DNA from: a virus
DNA: 33,245 nucleotides
Virus record (IMG/VR): IMGVR_UViG_3300032053_008780
Span: 1-33,245 of that record
Strand: one strand, 5' to 3'
Under the pieces are notes generated by a model. It had not been told where the DNA came from. It made no database searches and saw only the letters and a program-made list of their open reading frames with translations. Below are positions 16,237-24,073 of this stretch, in pieces (the first letter of the stretch is position 1; each line of letters opens with the position of its first letter). The position numbers were made by a program, and so were the translations under genes.

Positions 16237-16400
16237 TATTTAGTCCCTTTGTCTTTAATTTGTTTAGTTTTTTCCTCTTCAGTATTTTCTTCTTCAGTAT
16301 TATCTTCAGTATCATCTTCAATCGTAAAGGGAGCATCTTTACCATCCTCCCAATAAAATTTAATCTTACCGGTCTTTTTATCAATAAATTTAAGTCCCAT
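16236..16400 (-). CDS. Small acidic hypothetical protein (54 aa)
   Basis: The start at 16400 is chosen because GGAGG lies five bases before that ATG; an earlier in-frame ATG lies inside the upstream gene without a site. A short beta-like N-terminus (MGLKFIDKKTGKIKFYW) is followed by a Glu/Thr-rich acidic tail. It overlaps the end of the upstream Cas4-like gene by 11 bases and is coupled to the next gene. Function unknown. Confidence 0.6.
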   Translation of the reverse strand: MGLKFIDKKTGKIKFYWEDGKDAPFTIEDDTEDNTEEENTEEEKTKQIKDKGTK

Positions 16401-17130
16401 AACAACCTCCATTTTTTTTGTTAAACTCACAAAGCACACAATCTTCTCGAAGAACAGGATAACATATCCCCATCGAAATAGCTTTAATAATGTTCTTTAT
16501 AAAATTTTCTATTTCATTATCTTGTTCTAACATTATTTTTAATCTACCACAACGTAATTGTTTAAAATCAAAAAATTCAACGTAATCAATTTTGATATTT
16601 AAATAGCTTTGAACCAACCACATTATAACCTTAAGAGGGAAACTCTTGTATATCTTTGTAATCCAAGATTTTTGTTCCTTATCTGTGTTCCATTTAGAAC
16701 CCTCTAAGATAATACCTACACTATTTTTATAGTAAGCAGATTTATTTTTCTCGTCTTGTAATAGAATCAATGGTATTTTAGCAACAATAAAATGATCTCC
16801 AAGCTTGTAATTTAAATTCAGGCCCGCAATTCCATAACGCTGATCGTTTGTATAATTATTTTCGTACCACCATAACAACTGGGAGAGGGCTTTTTCTAAA
16901 TCAAAGTCCTGCTTAAGCACCGACTTAGTAATAGATTCTCGTAAAACACCCCAGTCGATATCTTTACCTGTTAAAAATCTATGATGATATGCCTTAAGAA
17001 CTATTTCTTCATAGAGATTGCCCACGACCGTTTCTTTAAAATTACTATACAAGTCTATGGTTTTAGAGCCCAACTTGTATTTAAGTGGACAGTGGATATA
17101 AGTGAATATATCCTGCAAAGATGTGCGCAT
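16390..17130 (-). CDS. Cas4/RecB-like Fe-S protein with eroded active site
   Basis: The 246-residue protein opens with SLQDIFTYIHCPLKYKL (C14), the start typical of Cas4/AddB-type proteins, and ends with CVLCEFNKKNGGC (C231, C234, C243), giving the usual one-plus-three Cys set for a 4Fe-4S cluster. The RecB nuclease motifs between are poor: the expected G-x-x-D is AKIPLIL, and only a loose EGSK stands where D/E-x-K is usual. It may be structural or inactive. It overlaps the preceding gene's stop (TAATG). Compare the intact version at 19583. Confidence 0.6.
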   Translation of the reverse strand: MRTSLQDIFTYIHCPLKYKLGSKTIDLYSNFKETVVGNLYEEIVLKAYHHRFLTGKDIDWGVLRESITKSVLKQDFDLEKALSQLLWWYENNYTNDQRYGIAGLNLNYKLGDHFIVAKIPLILLQDEKNKSAYYKNSVGIILEGSKWNTDKEQKSWITKIYKSFPLKVIMWLVQSYLNIKIDYVEFFDFKQLRCGRLKIMLEQDNEIENFIKNIIKAISMGICYPVLREDCVLCEFNKKNGGCYGT

Positions 17131-17435
17131 TAGATTTCTTTTATTTTCTCAATAAGACGTTTATAAGTATTACGAACTCGCTTATATACTCGGGCAGGCT
17201 CTGCAAAATAGACAGTATCGTGTTCTAAAAATTTCTTTTTATTCACCGTACCGTTACCATTAAGATATCCCGCTTCCATTAATCCCCACCATCCTATGGC
17301 TAAGATATTTTCTCCCAAACAGCGCTCAATCTGTTGTTCTCTTGCTCCTATATACAGAGCAAAACAATGACTCGCTTCTTCAACCGGCAAGTCAGTTAGT
17401 TCTTCTAGATTTGATTTACATACTACAACCTTCAT
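17130..17435 (-). CDS. Hypothetical protein (101 aa)
   Basis: AAGGAG stands seven bases before the ATG. The product has an N-terminal beta strand (MKVVVCKSNL), a mid part with GWWGLMEAGYLNGNG, and a basic helical end (YKRVRNTYKRLIEKIKEI). No family recognised. Its stop overlaps the Cas4-like gene start. Confidence 0.6.
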   Translation of the reverse strand: MKVVVCKSNLEELTDLPVEEASHCFALYIGAREQQIERCLGENILAIGWWGLMEAGYLNGNGTVNKKKFLEHDTVYFAEPARVYKRVRNTYKRLIEKIKEI

Positions 17436-17450
17436 AAAAAACTCCTTGTG

Positions 17451-18395
17451 TTACAGGTTTGTTGAAAGAGACAAACCTACAGCCCATCGACCACCAGTAT
17501 CAATAGCTAAGTCTGGACCAATCCATAAATCGCTTATCAGCGGAATATGATTACCTAAATTATACATTATGGGGGTGAACAAGAACATGACCTTTGCTTC
17601 AAGGTTAACGCCAATACCTAACTGAAATAATTCTAACATCTCTTTGCCGCCACGTAAATACTTGCTAGCAGATATTCCTAAAAAGGCAGATGGAAGATAT
17701 CCAGAAGTACCCACTACACTTTCGTGTACACCTAGTTTTAAATTAGGTGCCCACCATTGCATACCCGTAACCGAATTATCTTCGAACGCCATATCAAATT
17801 TAGTAATTAATAATTCTTTTACTTCAGAATTTCCGTCTAATTCAAATAATCTAGCATGCATAACTAGTGCGCCATTATTAATATTCTTACTTTCTAATAA
17901 ACTTAACCCAAATTTTTGATGAAGATCGTAATCAAGACTGCCTGACCATTTATTTTTGTGAAGTCTAATAGCTGATAAATCTATATCAATTTGATAGTTA
18001 GACATCTGGAGATGGAGGCTTTCCCCGTCGAAAAGTTTCCAGCAATCACTATTGTCAGCAATTGGATTGGGAAGTGTTGAATCTACATTGGTGTTTTGAT
18101 GGACATGGTTGGTATACTGAGCCTCTAAATTAGCATAAGCAATTAATTTTTCATCATATTGCTTTAGGGTTTTTCCATATTGTTTTTGCAATGCTTTAAA
18201 TTTTTTATTAGCCACATTACTATCGTTATTTGCTGTTGTGTAATCAGAAAGAAGCAGTTGATTTTCTTCGTTTTTATTAAACGAATCTGTCATCAGGGTA
18301 TATATTTTATATAAACCAAACGCAGCCCCAGCTAAGATTACTACAATAAAAACTATATCTATAACTTTATTTACTACATTATTAACGACAGTCAT
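17451..18395 (-). CDS. Membrane-anchored protein with coiled coil and beta-rich domain (314 aa)
   Basis: The ATG at 18395 is chosen because GGAGAG lies six bases upstream; a longer frame to 18434 runs inside the previous gene. Residues 12-32 (IDIVFIVVILAGAAFGLY) form one membrane helix or signal anchor. About 50-100 is a Lys/Gln/Asn-rich coiled coil. The remaining ~200 residues are beta-rich with amphipathic strands and end in RWAVGLSLSTNL, as outer-membrane or surface beta proteins often do. Possible roles are spanin-like or envelope-associated; none is shown. It overlaps the previous gene by 14 bases. Confidence 0.65.
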   Translation of the reverse strand: MTVVNNVVNKVIDIVFIVVILAGAAFGLYKIYTLMTDSFNKNEENQLLLSDYTTANNDSNVANKKFKALQKQYGKTLKQYDEKLIAYANLEAQYTNHVHQNTNVDSTLPNPIADNSDCWKLFDGESLHLQMSNYQIDIDLSAIRLHKNKWSGSLDYDLHQKFGLSLLESKNINNGALVMHARLFELDGNSEVKELLITKFDMAFEDNSVTGMQWWAPNLKLGVHESVVGTSGYLPSAFLGISASKYLRGGKEMLELFQLGIGVNLEAKVMFLFTPIMYNLGNHIPLISDLWIGPDLAIDTGGRWAVGLSLSTNL

Positions 18396-18576
18396 TTGAT
18401 ACTCTCCAAGATCCCCAGGAAACATGTCTTCCAAGACAGGGCATTTGTTTCTTTAACTCATCAGGGCCAGCGCCGCATTCTTTTTCTTCGCAACCCTCCT
18501 CTAGAGGATCGTCTATTTTGTGAAATTTCTCTTGTATTTTTCCACACTTTTGACACTCATAATTATAAATTGGCAT
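18382..18576 (-). CDS. FmdB-like zinc-ribbon protein (64 aa)
   Basis: The start at 18576 follows TAGGAGT and gives the family's usual opening, MPIYNYECQKCG, with a first Cys pair. A second pair is less regular (CEEKEC), and another Cys lies in MPCLGRH. These FmdB/CxxC_CxxC-type regulators are small zinc-ribbon proteins of unclear role. It is the first gene of the minus-strand operon and lies 36 bases from a strong promoter match. Confidence 0.75.
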   Translation of the reverse strand: MPIYNYECQKCGKIQEKFHKIDDPLEEGCEEKECGAGPDELKKQMPCLGRHVSWGSWRVSNDCR

Positions 18577-18611
18577 ATTAACTCCTATAGTTAATAGTTG
18601 TTTACTTCTAA

Positions 18612-18640
18612 ATTGTATTCGCCGCAAACCTAGAAGTCAA
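18612..18640 (-). promoter_or_regulatory. Minus-strand sigma70-type promoter
   Basis: On the minus strand: TTGACT (18640-18635), 17-base spacer, TACAAT (18617-18612). This is the best minus-strand match to the sigma70 consensus in the window and lies about 36 bases before the FmdB-like start. Confidence 0.65.
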
Positions 18641-18647
18641 TTGCTAT

Positions 18648-18676
18648 TTGCATCCAGTCGCTTCAAATGATAAGAT
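18648..18676 (+). promoter_or_regulatory. Plus-strand promoter, divergent partner
   Basis: TTGCAT (18648-18653), 17-base spacer, TAAGAT (18671-18676) with TGA before it (extended -10). Its -35 is seven bases from the -35 of the opposite promoter. Initiation near 18683 leaves only six bases before the ATG at 18689, so the ATG at 18707 is the more likely start. Confidence 0.55.
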
Positions 18677-18706
18677 AAAGGTAAGAAAATGCTTGGAGTA
18701 TATCTT

Positions 18707-19054
18707 ATGATAAAAAAAGTTGCTGAAAAATTTTCTTTTCATAATACGTTTCAACAAATAAAAAAATGGGGATTTCTTATTGGGATAATACTTTCCACAT
18801 TATCTATATTAGGTATATTGAGCGGGATATTCATAACATGGGGAACTAAAGCACAAGCATTAACTAATATAGAAAATTCTGTCTCAGAATGTAAAATTAT
18901 TTTATCCGAACACTTGGAGAAAAATTCCCAGGAAACAATCGTCGTAAACCGCCATGACGTAGAAATACAACTATTAAAAAATAATTTAGATGGAATATCT
19001 AATCGTTTAGATTCTATTTATACAATCCTTTTAAACCAAAATAAGGGAAGATAA
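18707..19054 (+). CDS. Single-pass membrane protein with coiled coil (115 aa), holin candidate
   Basis: The start at 18707 is supported by GGAG eight bases upstream and by the promoter position. Residues 22-45 (WGFLIGIILSTLSILG and on) form a membrane helix, after a basic N-terminus. The rest is helical and ends in a heptad pattern (LLKNNLDGISNRLDSIY). Topology fits small phage membrane proteins such as class III holins or pre-lysis factors, but no family was recognised. TAATG overlap with the next gene. Confidence 0.6.
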   Translation: MIKKVAEKFSFHNTFQQIKKWGFLIGIILSTLSILGILSGIFITWGTKAQALTNIENSVSECKIILSEHLEKNSQETIVVNRHDVEIQLLKNNLDGISNRLDSIYTILLNQNKGR

Positions 19055-19359
19055 TGGCTAGTTTAACTGCAAAACAATTACAATTAAATTTTATGACACG
19101 CAAATATCGTGGATTTTTGTATCTAATCTTATCTGATTTAGCAGCATTATTTATTACTATCTTAGCTAAAGACTTATTGACAGTAGATGTTTTTGGGTTA
19201 TATACTACGTTTAGTGGAGCAATAGGATTAGGATATGCAACTTACTGTGGAGCAAATGTTTTACAAGAAAAGTTTAAAACAACTACTCCCTCAACAGAAA
19301 TCATCGAAGATATCGAAACTGCTCCAGAAACTCCTGAAAAAACAGAGGAATCAAAATAA
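19054..19359 (+). CDS. Two-helix membrane protein (101 aa), holin candidate
   Basis: Two hydrophobic segments, about 20-38 (GFLYLILSDLAALFITI) and 46-66 (VFGLYTTFSGAIGLGYATY), are followed by an acidic Thr/Glu/Pro-rich tail. Two membrane helices with a charged tail suit a class II holin, but the family is not recognised. It is translated in coupling with both neighbours (TAATG). Confidence 0.6.
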   Translation: MASLTAKQLQLNFMTRKYRGFLYLILSDLAALFITILAKDLLTVDVFGLYTTFSGAIGLGYATYCGANVLQEKFKTTTPSTEIIEDIETAPETPEKTEESK

Positions 19360-19562
19360 TGGCAGAATCAATTAGCGATACAATATATATTCAATTAAAA
19401 GCTATTAGAGATGAATTAGTTAGTATGCGCACAGCTATTAATAATCTAGCCTCTAAACAACAGCTTTATCAACTACAGGCCATCCGTCAACGCGAACTTA
19501 CCGCACTAGTCAGCCGAGTAGACGACCTCGAAAGTCGTCTTGCTATCATCGAAAATAGTTAA
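19359..19562 (+). CDS. Coiled-coil hypothetical protein (67 aa)
   Basis: The ATG overlaps the previous stop. Almost the whole product is heptad-like (QLKAIRDELVSMRTAINNL and SRVDDLESRLAIIENS), with no membrane segment or Cys. It may act with the two membrane proteins upstream. Function unknown. Confidence 0.65.
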   Translation: MAESISDTIYIQLKAIRDELVSMRTAINNLASKQQLYQLQAIRQRELTALVSRVDDLESRLAIIENS

Positions 19563-19582
19563 CATCTAACATAGGATATTAT

Positions 19583-20509
19583 ATGCCTTATGATACTTAT
19601 GATTTGATCGCCCATACCGATCAACAAATTGAACGTCCTCGTCTGCGCTTTGGTAATTCTAAAAACCTCTATCCATCTGAAGCTTCAGTATCCTATATAG
19701 ATGAATTTGGAGATAAAGTAGTAGCAGGAACATGCCATCGTAAATCTTATTATCGAATCAAGGGAGTAGAGGGCTCTCCTACTAATGCTAGAACTCAATT
19801 GATCTTTGATCTTGGCAAAGCAGTTGAACGAAGTTTAATTGAATATTGGAAACAAATGGGCATCTGGGTGGACAATAATGTAGAATTCCAAACATCTGAA
19901 TTTGGATTTCCGATTAAGGGTGAGCTAGATTGTATTTTATCTGAGCCCCCAGACGGAAAACAGTACCTAGTTGAGGTTAAGAGCTTTTATGGATTTGACG
20001 CTACAAAAGAAATTATGGGGAATTATGCTAAAAAGGGAGCACCTAAGATTAGTCAATTGTTACAAACATTAATATATGTATATCTCTTCAGAAAACAATT
20101 CTATTGTGGACGTATGGTATATATGGCAAGAGATGAAACCTCTAATCGTAGAACTTTTAAAATAGAGCTAGAACAAGAAGGTGAAACTTTTTGGCCTAAA
20201 GTAGATGGCGAAGTTTTAAAATGGTTTAGCGTAAATGATATTTTTCGTAGGTACAGAACCTTACAAGACTATATTAATAAAGACGAATTACCTCCTCGTG
20301 ATTTTGAAATGAATTGGTCGGACGAAAAGATAGAAGATTTTTATAAAAAAGGAAAAATATCTGAGTCTAAATATAAAGAACATCAATCTAATCTTCGAGT
20401 TAAAGACGGCACTTCCCGCATGAAAAATCCTCAAGTAAAAACAATAGGTTGCTGGGAGTGTAGGTATTGTCCCTACATGTCTAAGTGTTATAATCAAGCT
20501 GATATTTAA
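19583..20509 (+). CDS. Cas4-like Fe-S nuclease (PD-(D/E)XK)
   Basis: The 308-residue protein has RecB-family motifs: GKAVERSLIEYW near 78-89, IKGELDCIL with D116, YLVEVKS with E131 and K133, and a QTLIYVYLF helix near 170. One N-terminal Cys (C51 in GTCHRK) and the C-terminal CRYCPYMSKC (C293, C296, C302, with C290 also present) give the Cas4/AddB-type 4Fe-4S set. Such phage proteins are 5'-3' exonucleases or recombination nucleases. There is no CRISPR array here, so a replication or recombination role beside the primase-helicase is more likely. Confidence 0.85.
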   Translation: MPYDTYDLIAHTDQQIERPRLRFGNSKNLYPSEASVSYIDEFGDKVVAGTCHRKSYYRIKGVEGSPTNARTQLIFDLGKAVERSLIEYWKQMGIWVDNNVEFQTSEFGFPIKGELDCILSEPPDGKQYLVEVKSFYGFDATKEIMGNYAKKGAPKISQLLQTLIYVYLFRKQFYCGRMVYMARDETSNRRTFKIELEQEGETFWPKVDGEVLKWFSVNDIFRRYRTLQDYINKDELPPRDFEMNWSDEKIEDFYKKGKISESKYKEHQSNLRVKDGTSRMKNPQVKTIGCWECRYCPYMSKCYNQADI

Positions 20510-20515
20510 TTCTTA

Positions 20516-20545
20516 TTGACACCCCCCAAATTAAAGTGCTATAAA
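20516..20545 (+). promoter_or_regulatory. Consensus-like promoter before the primase-helicase block
   Basis: TTGACA (20516-20521), 18-base spacer containing a run of six C, TATAAA (20540-20545). This is the closest -35/-10 pair to the sigma70 consensus in the window. It lies about 20 bases after the previous stop and before an AGGAG site. Confidence 0.7.
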
Positions 20546-20572
20546 TTAGAGACCCAAATATAGGAGAATACC

Positions 20573-20851
20573 TTGAGCTGGGATGTAAGTAGAGATATAC
20601 AAAAAATTGAAAGCGACGCCTGGATTCGAGATAGTAAAGATCGAGTTTATCTTAAAGCAACAGTTGGAAATCGAGGAATTATAATTTCAATCCCAAGAGA
20701 CTTACTTGAGATTATTGGAGAATCTAATACGTATAAACTTTTAGAATTACGATCTCAAGACTTAAATTCTAATGGCTCTTTATCTTTACGGCCCAAAAAA
20801 CAAAATAATATTTTAGACATAGAAGCAATTGAATCATTCCATAAAGAATAA
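20573..20851 (+). CDS. Hypothetical protein, possibly AbrB-like (92 aa)
   Basis: A TTG start lies six bases after AGGAG. The middle (VYLKATVGNRGIIISIPRD, about 25-43) resembles the swapped-hairpin strand pattern of SpoVT/AbrB-type DNA-binding proteins, where a Gly-x-hydrophobic-x-IP motif is usual. The rest has no clear match. It directly precedes the primase-helicase and could be a regulator; this is inference only. Confidence 0.45.
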   Translation: MSWDVSRDIQKIESDAWIRDSKDRVYLKATVGNRGIIISIPRDLLEIIGESNTYKLLELRSQDLNSNGSLSLRPKKQNNILDIEAIESFHKE

Positions 20852-20874
20852 CAACTAACAAACAAGAGAAAAAT

Positions 20875-23373
20875 ATGAGATCTTACCAACGTTTTCAGCA
20901 CAAGTATAAAGAAGTAATAGAGAAAATTAAACCACACCTTAACGAATATATTTCTTTATTTGACCGCAATCCCGAAAATGATAAATTCTCCTGCATTAAT
21001 CCCGCCCATCCAGACAAGAATCCTAGTTGTACAACTAAAGGAAATGATGGTTTAACCTTTAGATGCATGTCAGGTTGTGGGGCAGCTGGGGATATATTTA
21101 ATGCTGGATACTTATTAGAGGGTTATCCTTGTTCTGGGCCTGAATTTTATTCAATAACACTTCCATATTTTGCTCAAAAATATGAAATTGAAATGCCTGA
21201 AATTGAATTAAACGAAGAAGAAATTTATGAAATAAATACCTATAGAGCTTATCGATTAGCTGCTGAATATATTTTAAATTCCCCGCTAAATCAAAAAGTT
21301 AGCGACGAACTCACCAGACGTTGTTGGTCTAATGAAACCTATAGGCGAGTTGGTGCTGGGACAGTTAGTTCATTTGATGACTTCTGGTCTCATATGAAAA
21401 AACAATCTGGATATAACAACGAAAAATTCTCTGTAGATTTTTTACATAAAATTGATTTACAACGCAAAGACCTATTCAACGAAAACTCTATGATATTCAT
21501 TATTAAAGACGAACACGGACAAGCCGTAGGATTTGCTTCAAGAGATTTAGATTACAAACCTGGTAGCGGAAAATCTAAATATACAAATAGCAGAACAGAT
21601 TTAAAAGGAACAGGGACCGCTTGTAATATCTATCGCAAAAGTGAACGTCTATACAACTTCCACAATGTGCTTTTAAAGCACGGAAAGAAGCCCTGTCCAA
21701 TTTATATCATGGAAGGATATGGAGATGTCCTTTCTGCTGTAGAGAATGGTATAGACCAATGTGTAGCTCTTGGGGGCATATCCTTTACTGAAGAACAATT
21801 ACACCTATTAAAACGCCATAACTTTCATAAATACATCTGTTGTTTGGATGGCGATGAGGCAGGAAGAACCAAAACAGTAGAAATATTAGACAGGATTATT
21901 GCTGGCCATAAAGATATAGAGATGTTTGTTAAGATAATGCCAGTAGGTATAGATCCAGATGAGCTTTTAAAAGAAGAGAATGGCAAAGAAAAGTTTGAAA
22001 AGATTAAAAATCAAGATGCTTTTTCTTGGCGACTGGACCAGTTCCTTGACGAGGAGAATTCCGACGAGATTTGCGCTCGAATTATTCCTCTAATCGTTAG
22101 CGAACCTAATAAGATTAAACAAGAGAAGATGGTTAAGCTGCTTTCTGAACGAACCAATATATCTCATACCTCTATAGAAAAAGAAGTTGAACGTCTACAA
22201 AACGACAGAGAAACGCAAAAGAGTTTATACAGAGAAGAAATAGTTTCGCTAATGGTTTCAAAGTTAATGAAGAAAAACGATACTCCAGAGAACGTAATAG
22301 CTGAAGCTCAATCTGCTTTATATGAACTTACGCGACAATACAACGAAGACCACCTATCTAAAGATGGAACTTTAAGCTTGATTGAGTCTCAAAAGAAATG
22401 GCAAGAAGAACATGGTAATGAATTTATGGGATATAATTTTGGGCCGGACTTCTCGCAATTATCTAAGGCTCTTAATGGTAATTGGAAAGGGACATTCATG
22501 TTAGTGGGGGGAAAGCCGAATTGCGGCAAAACCGCATTTCTTACATCACTAGCTTGTAGAATTGCTAAGCACGGATCGGAAACAGAAAATAATACCTGTG
22601 TCATTTATCACACTATTGATGATACCGCCGCCCAAATGCTACCTAAATTTGTTTGCGCAGCAGAAGGAAGTAAAACGTTAGAAATTAATCAAGTTTTAAC
22701 TCCTGGGTATTACCAAAGCTTGGGGATAGATGTTGTAGAAAAAAGAAATGTTGGATATTCAAAAATAAAAGATTTAGTAGAAAGAGGTCGTTTAATATTA
22801 AAAGATTCCCAAGATGGTAATTCCTTGGCGTTTGTAGAGTCATTAATTAAATATTACACAGAAGAATATCCTAAAAGAAATATCATTTATATCCTTGATA
22901 ACTTTCATAAGTTACAAGATTTACAAAATAATGCTATTGGACACGAAGTTTATAGATCTATGAGTCAAAGAGTTAAAAATATTGCAGGCAAATATAATAC
23001 AACAATTATTGCCACTGTTGAATATACAAAAACTCCTTATGGAGAAAAACCAACCAATTATAATATTAGCTCAACTGTTCAATTAGAATATGACGGTAAT
23101 GTTATTATGCACTTATATAATGATTTACATGATAAAAAGGATAGAGCTAATGATTACCATACTGTTAAGTATAATAATACTATTACTCGTCTTCCTCGTA
23201 TTGAACTATCTATTCAAAAAAATAAAATTTCTTCATTTAAAGAAAATCTTTTCTTTGATTTTTATCCCGCCAGCAGCGATTTTAAAGAAGTCCCCATAGA
23301 GACCGTAATCTCTGACAGAGAGACTAAAAAGAATAGTGGAAGAGACGAAGCTCAAGAAGTCTTTGAGAACTAG
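20875..23373 (+). CDS. Bifunctional primase-helicase
   Basis: The 832-residue product joins a DnaG-type primase to a DnaB-type helicase. A zinc-binding start has CINPAHPDKNPSC and CMSGC (about 40-75). The TOPRIM part has MEGYGDV near 279 and CLDGDEAG near 325. A linker with helices (about 360-520) leads to the RecA-like motor: Walker A GGKPNCGKTA near 544, HTIDD near 580 and Walker B IIYILDNFHK near 670. It resembles T7 gp4-type fusions in layout. It would prime and unwind at the phage fork with the DnaE parts at 3896-8522. Confidence 0.92.
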   Translation: MRSYQRFQHKYKEVIEKIKPHLNEYISLFDRNPENDKFSCINPAHPDKNPSCTTKGNDGLTFRCMSGCGAAGDIFNAGYLLEGYPCSGPEFYSITLPYFAQKYEIEMPEIELNEEEIYEINTYRAYRLAAEYILNSPLNQKVSDELTRRCWSNETYRRVGAGTVSSFDDFWSHMKKQSGYNNEKFSVDFLHKIDLQRKDLFNENSMIFIIKDEHGQAVGFASRDLDYKPGSGKSKYTNSRTDLKGTGTACNIYRKSERLYNFHNVLLKHGKKPCPIYIMEGYGDVLSAVENGIDQCVALGGISFTEEQLHLLKRHNFHKYICCLDGDEAGRTKTVEILDRIIAGHKDIEMFVKIMPVGIDPDELLKEENGKEKFEKIKNQDAFSWRLDQFLDEENSDEICARIIPLIVSEPNKIKQEKMVKLLSERTNISHTSIEKEVERLQNDRETQKSLYREEIVSLMVSKLMKKNDTPENVIAEAQSALYELTRQYNEDHLSKDGTLSLIESQKKWQEEHGNEFMGYNFGPDFSQLSKALNGNWKGTFMLVGGKPNCGKTAFLTSLACRIAKHGSETENNTCVIYHTIDDTAAQMLPKFVCAAEGSKTLEINQVLTPGYYQSLGIDVVEKRNVGYSKIKDLVERGRLILKDSQDGNSLAFVESLIKYYTEEYPKRNIIYILDNFHKLQDLQNNAIGHEVYRSMSQRVKNIAGKYNTTIIATVEYTKTPYGEKPTNYNISSTVQLEYDGNVIMHLYNDLHDKKDRANDYHTVKYNNTITRLPRIELSIQKNKISSFKENLFFDFYPASSDFKEVPIETVISDRETKKNSGRDEAQEVFEN

Positions 23374-23382
23374 GAGAATGCC

Positions 23383-23880
23383 TTGAAGAGGAAAACTAAT
23401 AAAAAGATTAGTCCAATAAAATTAATAGTATTCGATGTAGATGGAGTATTAACAGATGGAGGGTACTATTTCAACGAAGAAGGAAAAGTCACAAAAAAAT
23501 ATTGTGGAAGAGATATAGATAGTCTAAGAACACTTAGTAAGGAATTTAAGGTAATATTTCTTACGGGTAGTAAAAAGATAAACCAAAGTTTCGGTGCTTA
23601 TGTCGGAATTGAAACCTATAATAGTGATAATAAATTTAAGTTTTTAAAGAAGTATTGCCAAGAAAATAAATTTGGTTTACAAGACACTCTCTTTATTGGA
23701 GATGCTCCAATAGATCTAGAATGCATAGATAGGGTAGGTTACTGTATGTGCCCCTCAGATGCTGAAAGAAAAGTTAAAGATAAAGTAATTGAAAAAAAAG
23801 GTTTTGTTTTAATTAAAAAAGGTGGCGAGGGTATAGTAGAAGAAGTAATAGAATTGTTGACTAGTTATATTTCCAATTAA
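23383..23880 (+). CDS. KdsC-like HAD phosphatase (165 aa)
   Basis: TTG start behind CTAGGAG. HAD motif I is FDVDGVLTDG (D18, D20), then motif II FLTGSKK near 65, and motif IV FIGDAPIDLE near 106. Size and GVLTDGGYYFNEEGK fit the KdsC (KDO-8-phosphate phosphatase) type, but the KdsC signature RDGxGI reads GRDIDSL, so the substrate may differ. It is in the primase-helicase transcript but faces the heptose cassette and could supply the missing heptose-bisphosphate phosphatase step. Its last 20 bases overlap the opposite gene. Confidence 0.75.
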   Translation: MKRKTNKKISPIKLIVFDVDGVLTDGGYYFNEEGKVTKKYCGRDIDSLRTLSKEFKVIFLTGSKKINQSFGAYVGIETYNSDNKFKFLKKYCQENKFGLQDTLFIGDAPIDLECIDRVGYCMCPSDAERKVKDKVIEKKGFVLIKKGGEGIVEEVIELLTSYISN

Positions 23881-24073
23881 TCTTACTCCAAAATCGTTCA
23901 TGTAAAAAATATAAAATAAATCCAGTAAAATTAGCGCTTAAAGAAATTATAGTTGCCTTGCTCCAACTTCCTAAGAATATATAGGCTATCAAGCCCCCGT
24001 TTAAAATAGCAATTGCTCGCCATGTTAAACCCTTAATAAAAGACCTTGTTGATGTTTCTTTGGGTGTTGACAT
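23861..24073 (-). CDS. DUF2061-like small membrane protein, second copy
   Basis: The 70-residue product has the same plan as the gene at 10773: SFIKGLTWRAI start, two hydrophobic segments, and a closing LHERFW motif. Its start overlaps the stop of the SIS-domain gene (TAATG), so it is the last gene of the sugar cassette. It converges with and overlaps the HAD gene by 20 bases. The family role is unknown. Confidence 0.8.
   Translation of the reverse strand: MSTPKETSTRSFIKGLTWRAIAILNGGLIAYIFLGSWSKATIISLSANFTGFILYFLHERFWSKINWKYN

Noticed and set aside
16211-16405. Alternative minus-strand frame over the small acidic gene
   Set aside because: The neighbouring frame has a GGAGG-supported start at 16400 and coupled stop/start overlaps; this one is low-complexity and Lys-rich.
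16390-20509. CRISPR system suggested by Cas4-like proteins
   Set aside because: No repeat array or other cas gene in the window; lone Cas4-like nucleases are common in phages.
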